Assembly (NCBI GenBank): GCA_020347545.1 | Contig: CP070731.1 | Coordinates: 2,289,312-2,303,198 of the forward strand | DNA: 13,887 nt | From: Flavobacteriaceae bacterium | Lineage (GTDB): Bacteria; Bacteroidota; Bacteroidia; Flavobacteriales; Flavobacteriaceae | Direction of reading: 5' to 3' | Shown here: piece after piece, positions 8,138-13,887 of the stretch | How the letters are laid out: every line of letters begins with the position of its first letter | Numbering within the stretch: position 1 is the stretch's first letter | The notes under the pieces: generated by a model | What the model saw: only the letters and a program-made list of their open reading frames with translations | Told to the model about the DNA's origin: nothing | Database searches by the model: none | Translations under genes and position numbers: made by a program

Positions 8138-9529
8138 TTAAAGCCCGGCAATCTCTTTGATCTCTTCAATAAAGCGCAATGCCAGCTCATCAGCGGCCTC
8201 TTGTGAACCGCTTTCTGTATAAATTCGAATAATAGGTTCGGTATTCGACTTCCTCAAATGTACCCATTCTTTTTCAAAATCGATCTTCACCCCGTCAATG
8301 GTGCTGATATCCTCATCCGAATATTTTTTACTCATCGCGGACAGGATAGCATCCACATCAATCTGAGGTGTCAACTGAATTTTATTTTTGCTCATAAAAT
8401 AAGAAGGATAAGAATCCCTTAATTCCTTACAAGAAATCTTTAATTGTGCCAAATGGCTTAAGAATAGAGCTACCCCTACAAGAGAATCTCTTCCGTAGTG
8501 TGCTTCAGGATATATAATTCCTCCGTTACCCTCTCCTCCAATGGCTACATTATTTTTCTTCATTAGTTTCACCACATTGACTTCTCCCACAGCTGAGGCT
8601 TCGTACTTTCCACCATGTTTTTCGGTAACATCTCTAAGGGCGCGTGATGAAGAAAGGTTCGAAACAGTATTTCCTGTGGTTTTAGACAAAACATAGTCTG
8701 CACAGGCAACCAGGGTATACTCTTCACCAAACATGCTACCATCTTCATTGACAATCGCCAGACGGTCCACATCCGGATCAACTACGATTCCAAGATCTGC
8801 TTTTTCTTCAACCACAAGTTTTGAAATTTCCGTAAGATGCTCCGGGAGCGGTTCCGGGTTATGAGGAAAATGTCCGGTTGGCTCACAATAGAGTTTAATG
8901 CATTCTACACCCAATGCTTCCAGCAATTGGGGAATCGCCAGTCCTCCGGTAGAATTTACGGCATCTACAACTACTTTGAAGCCTGCACTGCGGATTGCTT
9001 CCACATCTACGAGAGGTAAATTCAGCACTTCATCAATATGCTTTTTAAAGTAATTTTTTAGTTTGGAATAGCTCCCCAGCTGATCAACTTCCGCATAATC
9101 AAAATCCTGTGTGCTAGCGAGTTCTAAAATAACACCTCCTTCTTCAGCATCCAGAAATTCACCTTTTTCATTGAGTAATTTTAAAGCATTCCATTGTTTA
9201 GGATTATGAGAGGCAGTAACGATTATTCCTCCATCAGCATTTTCAAGTGGAACGGCTACTTCTACCGTTGGGGTGGTTGACAAACCCAGATCAACAACAT
9301 CAATACCAAGGCCGACGAGCGTGTTGGAAACAAGGCTGCTAATCATCTTACCTGATATTCTGGCATCCCGACCAATCACTACTTTACATTTTTTGTCTTT
9401 AGGGTTTCTTTTTAAGAGCCATACACCATAGGCAGACGCAAATTTCACAGCATCCAAAGGAGTAAGATTATCATCGACTTTTCCGCCGATTGTTCCGCGA
9501 ATTCCGGAAATAGATTTTATTAAAGTCAT
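8138..9529 (-). CDS. glmM: Phosphoglucosamine mutase-type alpha-D-phosphohexomutase
   Basis: Interconverts glucosamine-6-phosphate and glucosamine-1-phosphate on the way to UDP-GlcNAc for peptidoglycan and LPS, if the GlmM call is right. 463 aa with the four-domain phosphohexomutase layout. The phosphoserine is Ser107 in TASHNP. The metal loop is Asp251, Asp253 and Asp255 in DPDVDRLA. The sugar-binding loop is GEGNGG (332-337), and the phosphate-binding loop is RKSNTEPIIR (426-435). The last motif has SNTEP rather than the SGTEP usual in proteobacterial GlmM; SNTEP is also found in phosphomannomutase/phosphoglucomutase. The flavobacterial enzymes annotated as GlmM look like this one, so the assignment is likely but the sugar preference is inferred. 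It has its own promoter (9550-9579) with a short leader, and leads a three-gene unit with the PLP enzyme and DUF1697. Confidence 0.87.
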   Translation of the reverse strand: MTLIKSISGIRGTIGGKVDDNLTPLDAVKFASAYGVWLLKRNPKDKKCKVVIGRDARISGKMISSLVSNTLVGLGIDVVDLGLSTTPTVEVAVPLENADGGIIVTASHNPKQWNALKLLNEKGEFLDAEEGGVILELASTQDFDYAEVDQLGSYSKLKNYFKKHIDEVLNLPLVDVEAIRSAGFKVVVDAVNSTGGLAIPQLLEALGVECIKLYCEPTGHFPHNPEPLPEHLTEISKLVVEEKADLGIVVDPDVDRLAIVNEDGSMFGEEYTLVACADYVLSKTTGNTVSNLSSSRALRDVTEKHGGKYEASAVGEVNVVKLMKKNNVAIGGEGNGGIIYPEAHYGRDSLVGVALFLSHLAQLKISCKELRDSYPSYFMSKNKIQLTPQIDVDAILSAMSKKYSDEDISTIDGVKIDFEKEWVHLRKSNTEPIIRIYTESGSQEAADELALRFIEEIKEIAGL

Positions 9530-9549
9530 TTGGTATTTTTTGAATGTTA

Positions 9550-9579
9550 CAAATATACTTTTTACCTAAAATCCGACAA
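9550..9579 (-). promoter_or_regulatory. Bacteroidota-type promoter of glmM
   Basis: On the minus strand, TTG (9579-9577) is followed after 19 bases by TATATTTG (9557-9550), an exact TAnnTTTG -7 box. Transcription should begin near 9543, leaving a leader of only about 15 bases before the ATG at 9529. It directly follows the S1 terminator, so glmM is transcribed separately from S1. Confidence 0.75.
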
Positions 9580-9580
9580 T

Positions 9581-9623
9581 AAAAAAACCGTTCAAATTTT
9601 GCAGGGCAAAACAAGAACGGTTT
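9581..9623 (-). terminator. Intrinsic terminator of the S1 gene
   Basis: Reading the minus strand, AAACCGTTC (9623-9615) pairs perfectly with GAACGGTTT (9593-9585). An inner TTTTGC/GCAAAA pair extends the stem across the loop, and the T-tract runs to 9581. It begins 22 bases after the S1 stop codon. This is a classic rho-independent terminator. Confidence 0.88.
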
Positions 9624-9645
9624 AATAATTCAAATGAGGTTCTGA

Positions 9646-10551
9646 TTATTTACCAGATTCCATTTTTTTCTTAAGATCGGCAAGACCTGAAATATCTCCT
9701 AAAGTTGTTTTTTCAGCTTGTTCAGACTGCTTGTTAGCCGCCTTGATATTTCTTTCTTCCCTTGCTCTGAATATAGCAGAGTGAGAAACAACCAGCCTTC
9801 TGTACTCTTTGTTGAATTCCAAAACTTTGAATTCAGCAGTATCTCCTTTTACCAATTTAGTTCTATCTTCTTTCTCCATGTGACGTCCAGGAACAAAAGC
9901 CTCAACTCCATCTTCAAAAGTAATAATAGCACCTTTGTCATTTACCTCTTTGATCGTTCCTGTATGAACAGAATCAACGGTATAAGTCTCTTCGTGCTTA
10001 TCCCAAGGATTCTCAGTAGTTTGCTTATGACCCAAGTTCAGTTTACGTCCTTCAACATCAAGTTCAAGAACTTCAACATCAAGCTTGTCACCAACTTTTA
10101 CAAAATCAGACGGATGCTTGATCTTTTTCGTCCATGACAGATCTGAAATATAAACCAATCCGTCAATTCCTTCTTCCAATTCAACAAATACACCAAAATT
10201 AGTATAATTCCTTACCGTTCCTGTGTGTTTTGAACCTACAGGGTATTTTTTAGTGATGTCTGTCCATGGGTCCGGCTGTAATTGTTTGATACCTAAAGAC
10301 ATTTTTCTTTCCTCTCTGTCGAGTGTAAGAATAACGGCTTCAACTACATCTCCTACTTTTACAAAATCCTGAGCAGATCTCAAGTGAGTTGACCAAGACA
10401 TTTCAGAAACGTGAATCAATCCTTCAACACCTTCACTGACTTCGATAAACGCACCGTAATCAGCTATAATGGCTACCTTACCTTTAACTTTGTCTCCAAC
10501 CTTAAGGTTTTCATCCAATGCTTCCCATGGGTGCTTGCTCAATTGTTTCAA
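9646..10551 (-). CDS. rpsA: Ribosomal protein S1, C-terminal part (after frameshift)
   Basis: The C-terminal 301 codons of ribosomal protein S1, equivalent to residues 463-763 of the restored protein. It contains S1 RNA-binding domains 4, 5 and 6 at local residues about 19-90, 105-177 and 192-258. Each has the typical VG(D/S)...G.V....(D/N)(Y/F)G.F(I/V)E(V/L)...G(V/I)(E/D)GL(I/V) pattern, most degenerate in domain 6, followed by the usual Lys/Ala/Glu tail ending ESGK. The apparent start is a TTG inside domain-linking sequence (LKQLSKHPWEAL), with no ribosome binding site. Restoring the frame shows this TTG is an ordinary Leu codon; real coding in this frame extends upstream to about 10584. 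It is therefore not an independent gene. S1 delivers and unfolds mRNA on the 30S subunit. A strong intrinsic terminator follows. Confidence 0.9.
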   Translation of the reverse strand: MKQLSKHPWEALDENLKVGDKVKGKVAIIADYGAFIEVSEGVEGLIHVSEMSWSTHLRSAQDFVKVGDVVEAVILTLDREERKMSLGIKQLQPDPWTDITKKYPVGSKHTGTVRNYTNFGVFVELEEGIDGLVYISDLSWTKKIKHPSDFVKVGDKLDVEVLELDVEGRKLNLGHKQTTENPWDKHEETYTVDSVHTGTIKEVNDKGAIITFEDGVEAFVPGRHMEKEDRTKLVKGDTAEFKVLEFNKEYRRLVVSHSAIFRAREERNIKAANKQSEQAEKTTLGDISGLADLKKKMESGK

Positions 10552-11936
10552 TCCAAGTTGAATTCTGGTCTTCTCATCATCAAATCAAGAATTACAACAT
10601 TCAATTTCTGATCCAATTCAACAATCTCACTTGGGTGATTGATCCTGCTCCATGAAAGATCTGTAATGTGTACCAATCCGTCAACACCTCCAAGGTCAAC
10701 AAATACACCATAAGAAGTAATGTTTTTCACAACACCTTCAAGTACCTGACCTTTTTCTAATTGACCAATAATTTCTTTTTTCTGTTCTGCAAGATCCGCC
10801 TCAATAAGGGCCTTGTGAGAAACAACAATGTTTTTGAATTCGTGATTGATCTTAACAACCTTGAACTCCATGTTTTTATCTACAAACTGATCGTAATCTC
10901 TAATTGGTTTAACGTCAATTTGAGAACCTGGCAAGAACGCTTCAATTCCGAACACGTCAACGATCATACCACCTTTTGTTCTACATTTAACGTAACCTGT
11001 AACGATTTCCTGAGTTTCGTGAGCTTTGTTCACACGCTCCCAAGCTTTGATCACTCTTGCTTTTCTGTGAGAAAGTACCAATTGACCTGTATTGTCTTCC
11101 AACTTGTCAACTTTTACTTCCACAGTATCTCCAACCTTTAAGTTCGGATTGTATCTGAATTCATTTAATGAAATAACTCCTTCAGACTTCGAATTGATAT
11201 CGATGATCGCCTCGCGATCTGTAAGTCTAACAACTACTCCATCGATTACCTGACGCTCTTCAACAAATCCTACAGTGTTTTCAAGGGCACTGTCAAACTC
11301 ATCCAATTTTTTCTGATCAACAGCTTCAATTCCTTCTTCATATTTCTGCCAGTCAAAATCCTCAAGGAATTTTCCCGCATCCACTTTTGGCTCAGCCTGC
11401 TCAGCAACTACTTCTGCTTTTTCAGCAACTGCTTCTGTTTTTTCTGCAACTGGTTTCGCTGTTTCTTCAACTTTTTCAACAACTTTTTCTGCTACTTTTT
11501 CTTCCAATTTTTCTTCTTTTTTTGGTTTTGCAACTTCTTTTTTAGCTTTTTCCGATTTAGCTTCCTTCTCTTCCTTTACAGGAGCCTCTTTGGTGGCTTC
11601 GTAAAAAGATTCTGAACCTGTTTCCTTCACCAACAAATAGTAAAACAGCGCACGATACTTTTTCTTGTTGCCTGATCCCAATGTTTCAATCGCTTTTGCG
11701 ATTGCAGCATCAAGCACCTCATCGTTTGCTTCGAGTCCAAGTTTTTTGATTAGAAAGTTCTTTTTTATAGTTTCTAGCTCATCCTTGTTTGATGATGAAA
11801 CCAATTCTGCGTCGTCTTTGTAGATGGAAGGACCAAGTCCTTTTGATACTAATTTAAAAAGATCCGCATCTAATTGTATACCTAGCTTTTCGGCAGCGCC
11901 AGTGTATAAATCAATTTTTTCCTGTAGTTTCGACAT
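10548..11936 (-). CDS. rpsA: Ribosomal protein S1, N-terminal part, with a fused DUF2853 domain
   Basis: 462 codons in the given sequence. Residues 1-113 resemble the DUF2853 family; 114-185 form a low-complexity Lys/Glu/Ala/Val linker; 186-205 carry the KFLEDFDWQKYEEG block that starts ordinary flavobacterial S1. S1 domains 1 (about 227-291), 2 (308-375) and 3 (from 394) follow. After Asp451 the frame goes wrong: the last residues, LMMRRPEFNLD, are out-of-frame reading of a sequence that in the next frame gives FDDEKTRIQLGLKQ, the normal domain 3 ending. One missing base (10582-10584) accounts for this. Restored, the protein is 763 aa, against about 590-620 aa for usual flavobacterial S1; the excess is the DUF2853 part and linker. 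There is no Met between residues 1 and 324, so no internal ATG could yield a classical S1. Transcribed from a strong promoter at 12055-12086. Confidence 0.9.
   Translation of the reverse strand: MSKLQEKIDLYTGAAEKLGIQLDADLFKLVSKGLGPSIYKDDAELVSSSNKDELETIKKNFLIKKLGLEANDEVLDAAIAKAIETLGSGNKKKYRALFYYLLVKETGSESFYEATKEAPVKEEKEAKSEKAKKEVAKPKKEEKLEEKVAEKVVEKVEETAKPVAEKTEAVAEKAEVVAEQAEPKVDAGKFLEDFDWQKYEEGIEAVDQKKLDEFDSALENTVGFVEERQVIDGVVVRLTDREAIIDINSKSEGVISLNEFRYNPNLKVGDTVEVKVDKLEDNTGQLVLSHRKARVIKAWERVNKAHETQEIVTGYVKCRTKGGMIVDVFGIEAFLPGSQIDVKPIRDYDQFVDKNMEFKVVKINHEFKNIVVSHKALIEADLAEQKKEIIGQLEKGQVLEGVVKNITSYGVFVDLGGVDGLVHITDLSWSRINHPSEIVELDQKLNVVILDLMMRRPEFNLD
10582..10584 (-). other. Single-base frameshift in the S1 gene
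   Basis: The coding strand reads CTT GAT TTG ATG ATG AGA; inserting one T gives CTT GAT TTT GAT GAT GAG, i.e. L-D-F-D-D-E, the conserved end of S1 domain 3, and joins the two frames exactly (2291 + 1 = 764 codons including stop). The site is a TTT run, where a lost base is a common sequencing or assembly error. No slippery heptamer of the X XXY YYZ type is present. Confidence 0.9.
11382..11597 (-). other. Low-complexity linker between DUF2853 and S1
   Basis: Residues about 114-185 of the S1 fusion consist almost only of Lys, Glu, Ala and Val with a few Pro and Thr. A KEEK/AKKE part comes first; then comes a VAEK/VVEK-type imperfect repeat of 3-7 residue period. It is likely a flexible or single-helix spacer with both charges balanced. 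On the + strand it shows as a TTTTTC/AGCAAC-rich tract. Confidence 0.7.
11598..11936 (-). other. DUF2853-like N-terminal domain of the S1 fusion
   Basis: About 113 residues matching what I recall of the DUF2853 family (small bacterial proteins of about 105-110 aa, function unknown). Key blocks are LVSKGLGPSIY (29-39), DAELVSSS (42-49), ELETIKKNFLIKKLGL (53-68) and KYRALFYYLL (93-102). The whole length of a stand-alone member is present. Assignment is by motif memory, not a search. Confidence 0.72.
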
Positions 11937-12019
11937 AATGTCTTATACCTTGTATCTTATTGTTCTTCAGATTTTTAACGAATAGAACGCAAAGAGAAAT
12001 GAATACTTATTTTTCTTCA

Positions 12020-12050
12020 CCTTTTGAAAATCTGATTTTCGTTCAAAAGG
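12020..12050 (-). promoter_or_regulatory. Hairpin at the 5' end of the S1 mRNA
   Basis: On the minus strand CCTTTTGAA (12050-12042) pairs perfectly with TTCAAAAGG (12028-12020), loop 13 bases. Within it, GAAAATC and GATTTTC form a second, partly competing stem. It starts within a few bases of the predicted transcription start and lies about 85 bases before the S1 ATG. Candidate functions are mRNA stability, S1 autoregulation or an operator in DNA; none is proven. Confidence 0.5.
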
Positions 12051-12054
12051 CGTG

Positions 12055-12086
12055 CAAATATACAAACAAATTATTGTTTAAACAAA
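12055..12086 (-). promoter_or_regulatory. Bacteroidota-type promoter of the S1 gene
   Basis: On the minus strand TTTG (12086-12083), 20 bases, then TATATTTG (12062-12055): exact matches to the -33 and -7 elements of Bacteroidota promoters. Transcription should begin near 12048, giving a leader of about 110 bases. The rest of the 217-base gap between moxR and S1 is AT-rich, with no gene. Confidence 0.8.
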
Positions 12087-12153
12087 GGGCAAATAAATAT
12101 TATTTGGTCAATAAGAAAAAGTAATCCTAATAAACTGTTTTTCAGGCGCCAAA

Positions 12154-13107
12154 CTACAGTATGGCATTAATAATCTGGGTTTCTGAAATACCTTCTGCTT
12201 CAGCCTTGTAATTTTTTACAATCCTGTGATGCAGGATTCCATGTACCACCGCCTGCACATCCGCTATGTCAGGAGAGTATTTTCCATGAATAGCAGCATA
12301 GGCCTTGGCTCCCAGTACAAGGTTTTGAGATGCCCTGGGGCCCGCTCCCCAATCAATGTAAGTTTTAACTATATCCGGAGCATCATCCTTGTTGGGTCGG
12401 GTGCGTGAAGCAACGCGTACAGCGTACTCAACCACATTGTCTGCTATCGGAATTCTCCTAATCAGATGCTGGTAATCAATAATATCGCGTTTGGTAAATA
12501 CCGGATTGATTATTGACTTCTCATCGTTCGTGGTGTTTTTGGCCACAAATACCTCTTCCTCAAATGAAGGATAATCCAGATATATCGAAAACATGAATCT
12601 ATCCAATTGTGCCTCAGGAAGCGGGTAAGTACCTTCCTGTTCAATGGGATTCTGGGTCGCCAAAACAAAAAACGGTAAATCCAGATCAAAACTTTGACCC
12701 GCCACAGTTACCGATTTTTCCTGCATGGCTTCCAAAAGTGCTGCCTGAGTTTTTGGGGGAGTCCTGTTAATTTCATCGGCTAAAATAATATTGGCGAAAA
12801 CAGGTCCCTTAACGAATTTAAAATGTCTGCTTTCGTCCAGGATTTCACTTCCCAAAATATCTGAAGGCATTAAGTCCGGTGTAAACTGAATTCGTTTAAA
12901 ATCCAGTCCCAGTGCTTTGGCCACTGTATTGACCAAAAGTGTTTTTGCAAGTCCCGGAACACCTATCAGCAAAGAGTGCCCACCACATAAAACCGAAAGT
13001 AAAACGTGATTCACGGCATCGTGTTGCCCAACAATCACCTTTCCTATTTCTTCCTTTAAAAGGGAATAGCTTTTAACAAGGTTATCTATTTTAGCAACAT
13101 CAGACAT
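12154..13107 (-). CDS. MoxR-family AAA+ ATPase
   Basis: A cytosolic MoxR-type AAA+ ATPase, 317 aa, the usual family length; these act as chaperone-like ATPases in maturing or activating protein complexes. Walker A is GVPGLAKT (49-56), Walker B IILADEINR (107-115), sensor 1 LATQNP (149-154), the arginine-finger region QLDRF (167-171), and sensor 2 GPRASQ (256-261). The C-terminal lid domain follows to the end. The start codon lies 2 bases after the stop of the peptidyl-prolyl isomerase gene, so the two are almost surely translated from one mRNA. The usual MoxR partners (DUF58 and von Willebrand A-domain proteins) do not follow; instead comes the S1 promoter. No clear terminator is seen after the stop, so some read-through into S1 is possible. 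Confidence 0.93.
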   Translation of the reverse strand: MSDVAKIDNLVKSYSLLKEEIGKVIVGQHDAVNHVLLSVLCGGHSLLIGVPGLAKTLLVNTVAKALGLDFKRIQFTPDLMPSDILGSEILDESRHFKFVKGPVFANIILADEINRTPPKTQAALLEAMQEKSVTVAGQSFDLDLPFFVLATQNPIEQEGTYPLPEAQLDRFMFSIYLDYPSFEEEVFVAKNTTNDEKSIINPVFTKRDIIDYQHLIRRIPIADNVVEYAVRVASRTRPNKDDAPDIVKTYIDWGAGPRASQNLVLGAKAYAAIHGKYSPDIADVQAVVHGILHHRIVKNYKAEAEGISETQIINAIL

Positions 13108-13109
13108 GC

Positions 13110-13887
13110 TTATTGACTTTTACTCCAGTTACTCTTAAATTCACATTTTGAATAAAAATCATTGATGTTCACGTAAGTATCCTCAATTTTTTCTTCAGAC
13201 CACTTTTCAATAGATTCTGTTTTCTTTTTCTGAAGTGCCAGATCCATGATCTTCACATAATCCTGAACAAGGTCTGCCGTATGGCTCTCTGTTCGGCTCT
13301 TCAACAATAGAATTTTGTACATTTTTAATCCCTGGGGTGTTTCATCCAAAAACACATCACTTATTTCCCCTTCCTTTAAACTGCTGACTTTGGCATAAAG
13401 ATCAGGATCCATCCTGGTCAAATCAAAATGTGTATCACCTGATTCAGGATTCATAAGGACTCCTCCACTCAATCGGGTATCTTTGTCCTGGGAATATTTT
13501 AATACAGCTTCTTCAAATGGAATCTCAAGTTTCAGAATCTGCTGTCTGTACTTGATCAAAGAATCCCTTACACTTTCAGCGGCAGCATCATCCGCTTTTG
13601 GCTGCATTAAAATGTGATATACATCTCTTTGCTTACCTTTAATTTTTTCACACATCATGATGTGATATCCAAAGTCAGATTTAAAAGGTTCTGAAATTTC
13701 ACCTTCTTCCAGACTAAATGCTGCTTCTTTAAATTCCTTTACAAACGGGCTGTTTCTTTCAATGGTGTAAAATCCGCTGTTCTGTGTTACTCCGGGATCA
13801 TCTGAATAAAGTATGGCTTTCATTTTAAAATTACCTCCGTCTTGAACCTCTTTCTTGATCTCTTTCAATCTCGCAATGGTTTTCTCT
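13110..13887 (-). CDS. SurA-like peptidyl-prolyl isomerase, C-terminal part (cut by window edge)
   Basis: A parvulin-type peptidyl-prolyl cis-trans isomerase of the SurA/PpiC kind, probably a periplasmic chaperone for outer-membrane proteins. The frame stays open through the right window edge (reading EKTIAR before the TTG at 13868), so the signal peptide, N-terminal domain and start are missing. The visible part opens with the second half of one parvulin domain (GFYTIE, then SLEEGEISEPF and FGYHIM). A second, more divergent parvulin domain follows (VYHILM, YSQDKDTRLSGGVL, LKEGEISDVF). A Lys/Glu-rich helical tail with SIEKWSEEKIEDTYVNI ends the protein; such tails are common in SurA-like proteins of this phylum. 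It is coupled to the following moxR gene with a 2-base gap. Confidence 0.85.
   Translation of the reverse strand, partial: EKTIARLKEIKKEVQDGGNFKMKAILYSDDPGVTQNSGFYTIERNSPFVKEFKEAAFSLEEGEISEPFKSDFGYHIMMCEKIKGKQRDVYHILMQPKADDAAAESVRDSLIKYRQQILKLEIPFEEAVLKYSQDKDTRLSGGVLMNPESGDTHFDLTRMDPDLYAKVSSLKEGEISDVFLDETPQGLKMYKILLLKSRTESHTADLVQDYVKIMDLALQKKKTESIEKWSEEKIEDTYVNINDFYSKCEFKSNWSKSQ

Noticed and set aside
9718..10137. 139-codon open frame on the + strand opposite the S1 gene (also one at 10761-11141)
   Set aside because: Both lie wholly antisense to highly conserved S1 coding sequence, show no recognisable protein features and are explained by codon use on the other strand.
9646..10551. C-terminal half of S1 as a separate gene
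   Set aside because: Its only start is a TTG lying within conserved S1 coding sequence, with no promoter or ribosome binding site before it.
10578..10590. Programmed -1 frameshift joining the two parts of S1
   Set aside because: There is no slippery X XXY YYZ heptamer in the zero frame (it reads CTT GAT TTG ATG) and no obvious downstream structure; a lost base in a T run is simpler.

Overview
The window reads as a piece of a Bacteroidota chromosome, most likely from a member of the Flavobacteriaceae. Support comes from three sides. The ribosomal protein S1, YidC and GlmM sequences are of the flavobacterial type. Start codons mostly lack a Shine-Dalgarno sequence. Two intergenic regions carry textbook Bacteroidota promoters (TTTG or TTG, 19-20 bp, TATATTTG). 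I see no phage, insertion sequence, CRISPR array, tRNA or rRNA gene. Coding density is high and no stretch over 300 bases lacks a gene.

Layout, left to right. (1) A secreted M20 metallopeptidase (+) converges on yidC (-). (2) A rhomboid-family membrane protein (-) lies upstream of yidC; yidC has its own TACATTTG promoter box. (3) Two tandem, strongly similar LpxL/HtrB-type acyltransferases (+) are divergent from the rhomboid gene, and a 7-bp-arm palindrome sits in the shared intergenic region. (4) A compact minus-strand unit holds a GlmM-type phosphohexomutase, a class V PLP enzyme and a shortened DUF1697 gene; it has its own promoter. (5) The gene for ribosomal protein S1 (-) has a strong promoter, a hairpin at the predicted start of its mRNA and an intrinsic terminator. 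(6) A MoxR AAA+ ATPase and the C-terminal part of a SurA-like peptidyl-prolyl isomerase (-, cut by the window edge) are separated by only 2 bases. Most genes are envelope or translation housekeeping: membrane insertion (YidC), lipid A or aminolipid acylation, amino-sugar supply for peptidoglycan and LPS, periplasmic folding, and protein synthesis.

Two things stand out, both in the S1 gene. First, its first ~113 residues match, by motif, the small stand-alone DUF2853 family. They are joined by a ~70-residue Lys/Glu/Ala/Val-rich linker to an otherwise normal six-domain S1. No methionine codon lies between residue 1 and residue 324, so a conventional S1 cannot simply start internally at an ATG. 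This suggests an uncharacterised accessory domain attached to the ribosome. Second, as given, the S1 frame is broken within the third S1 domain by one missing base in a T run (A run on the + strand, 10582-10584). Restoring one base gives an uninterrupted 763-residue protein. Since S1 is normally essential, a sequence error is the likeliest explanation.
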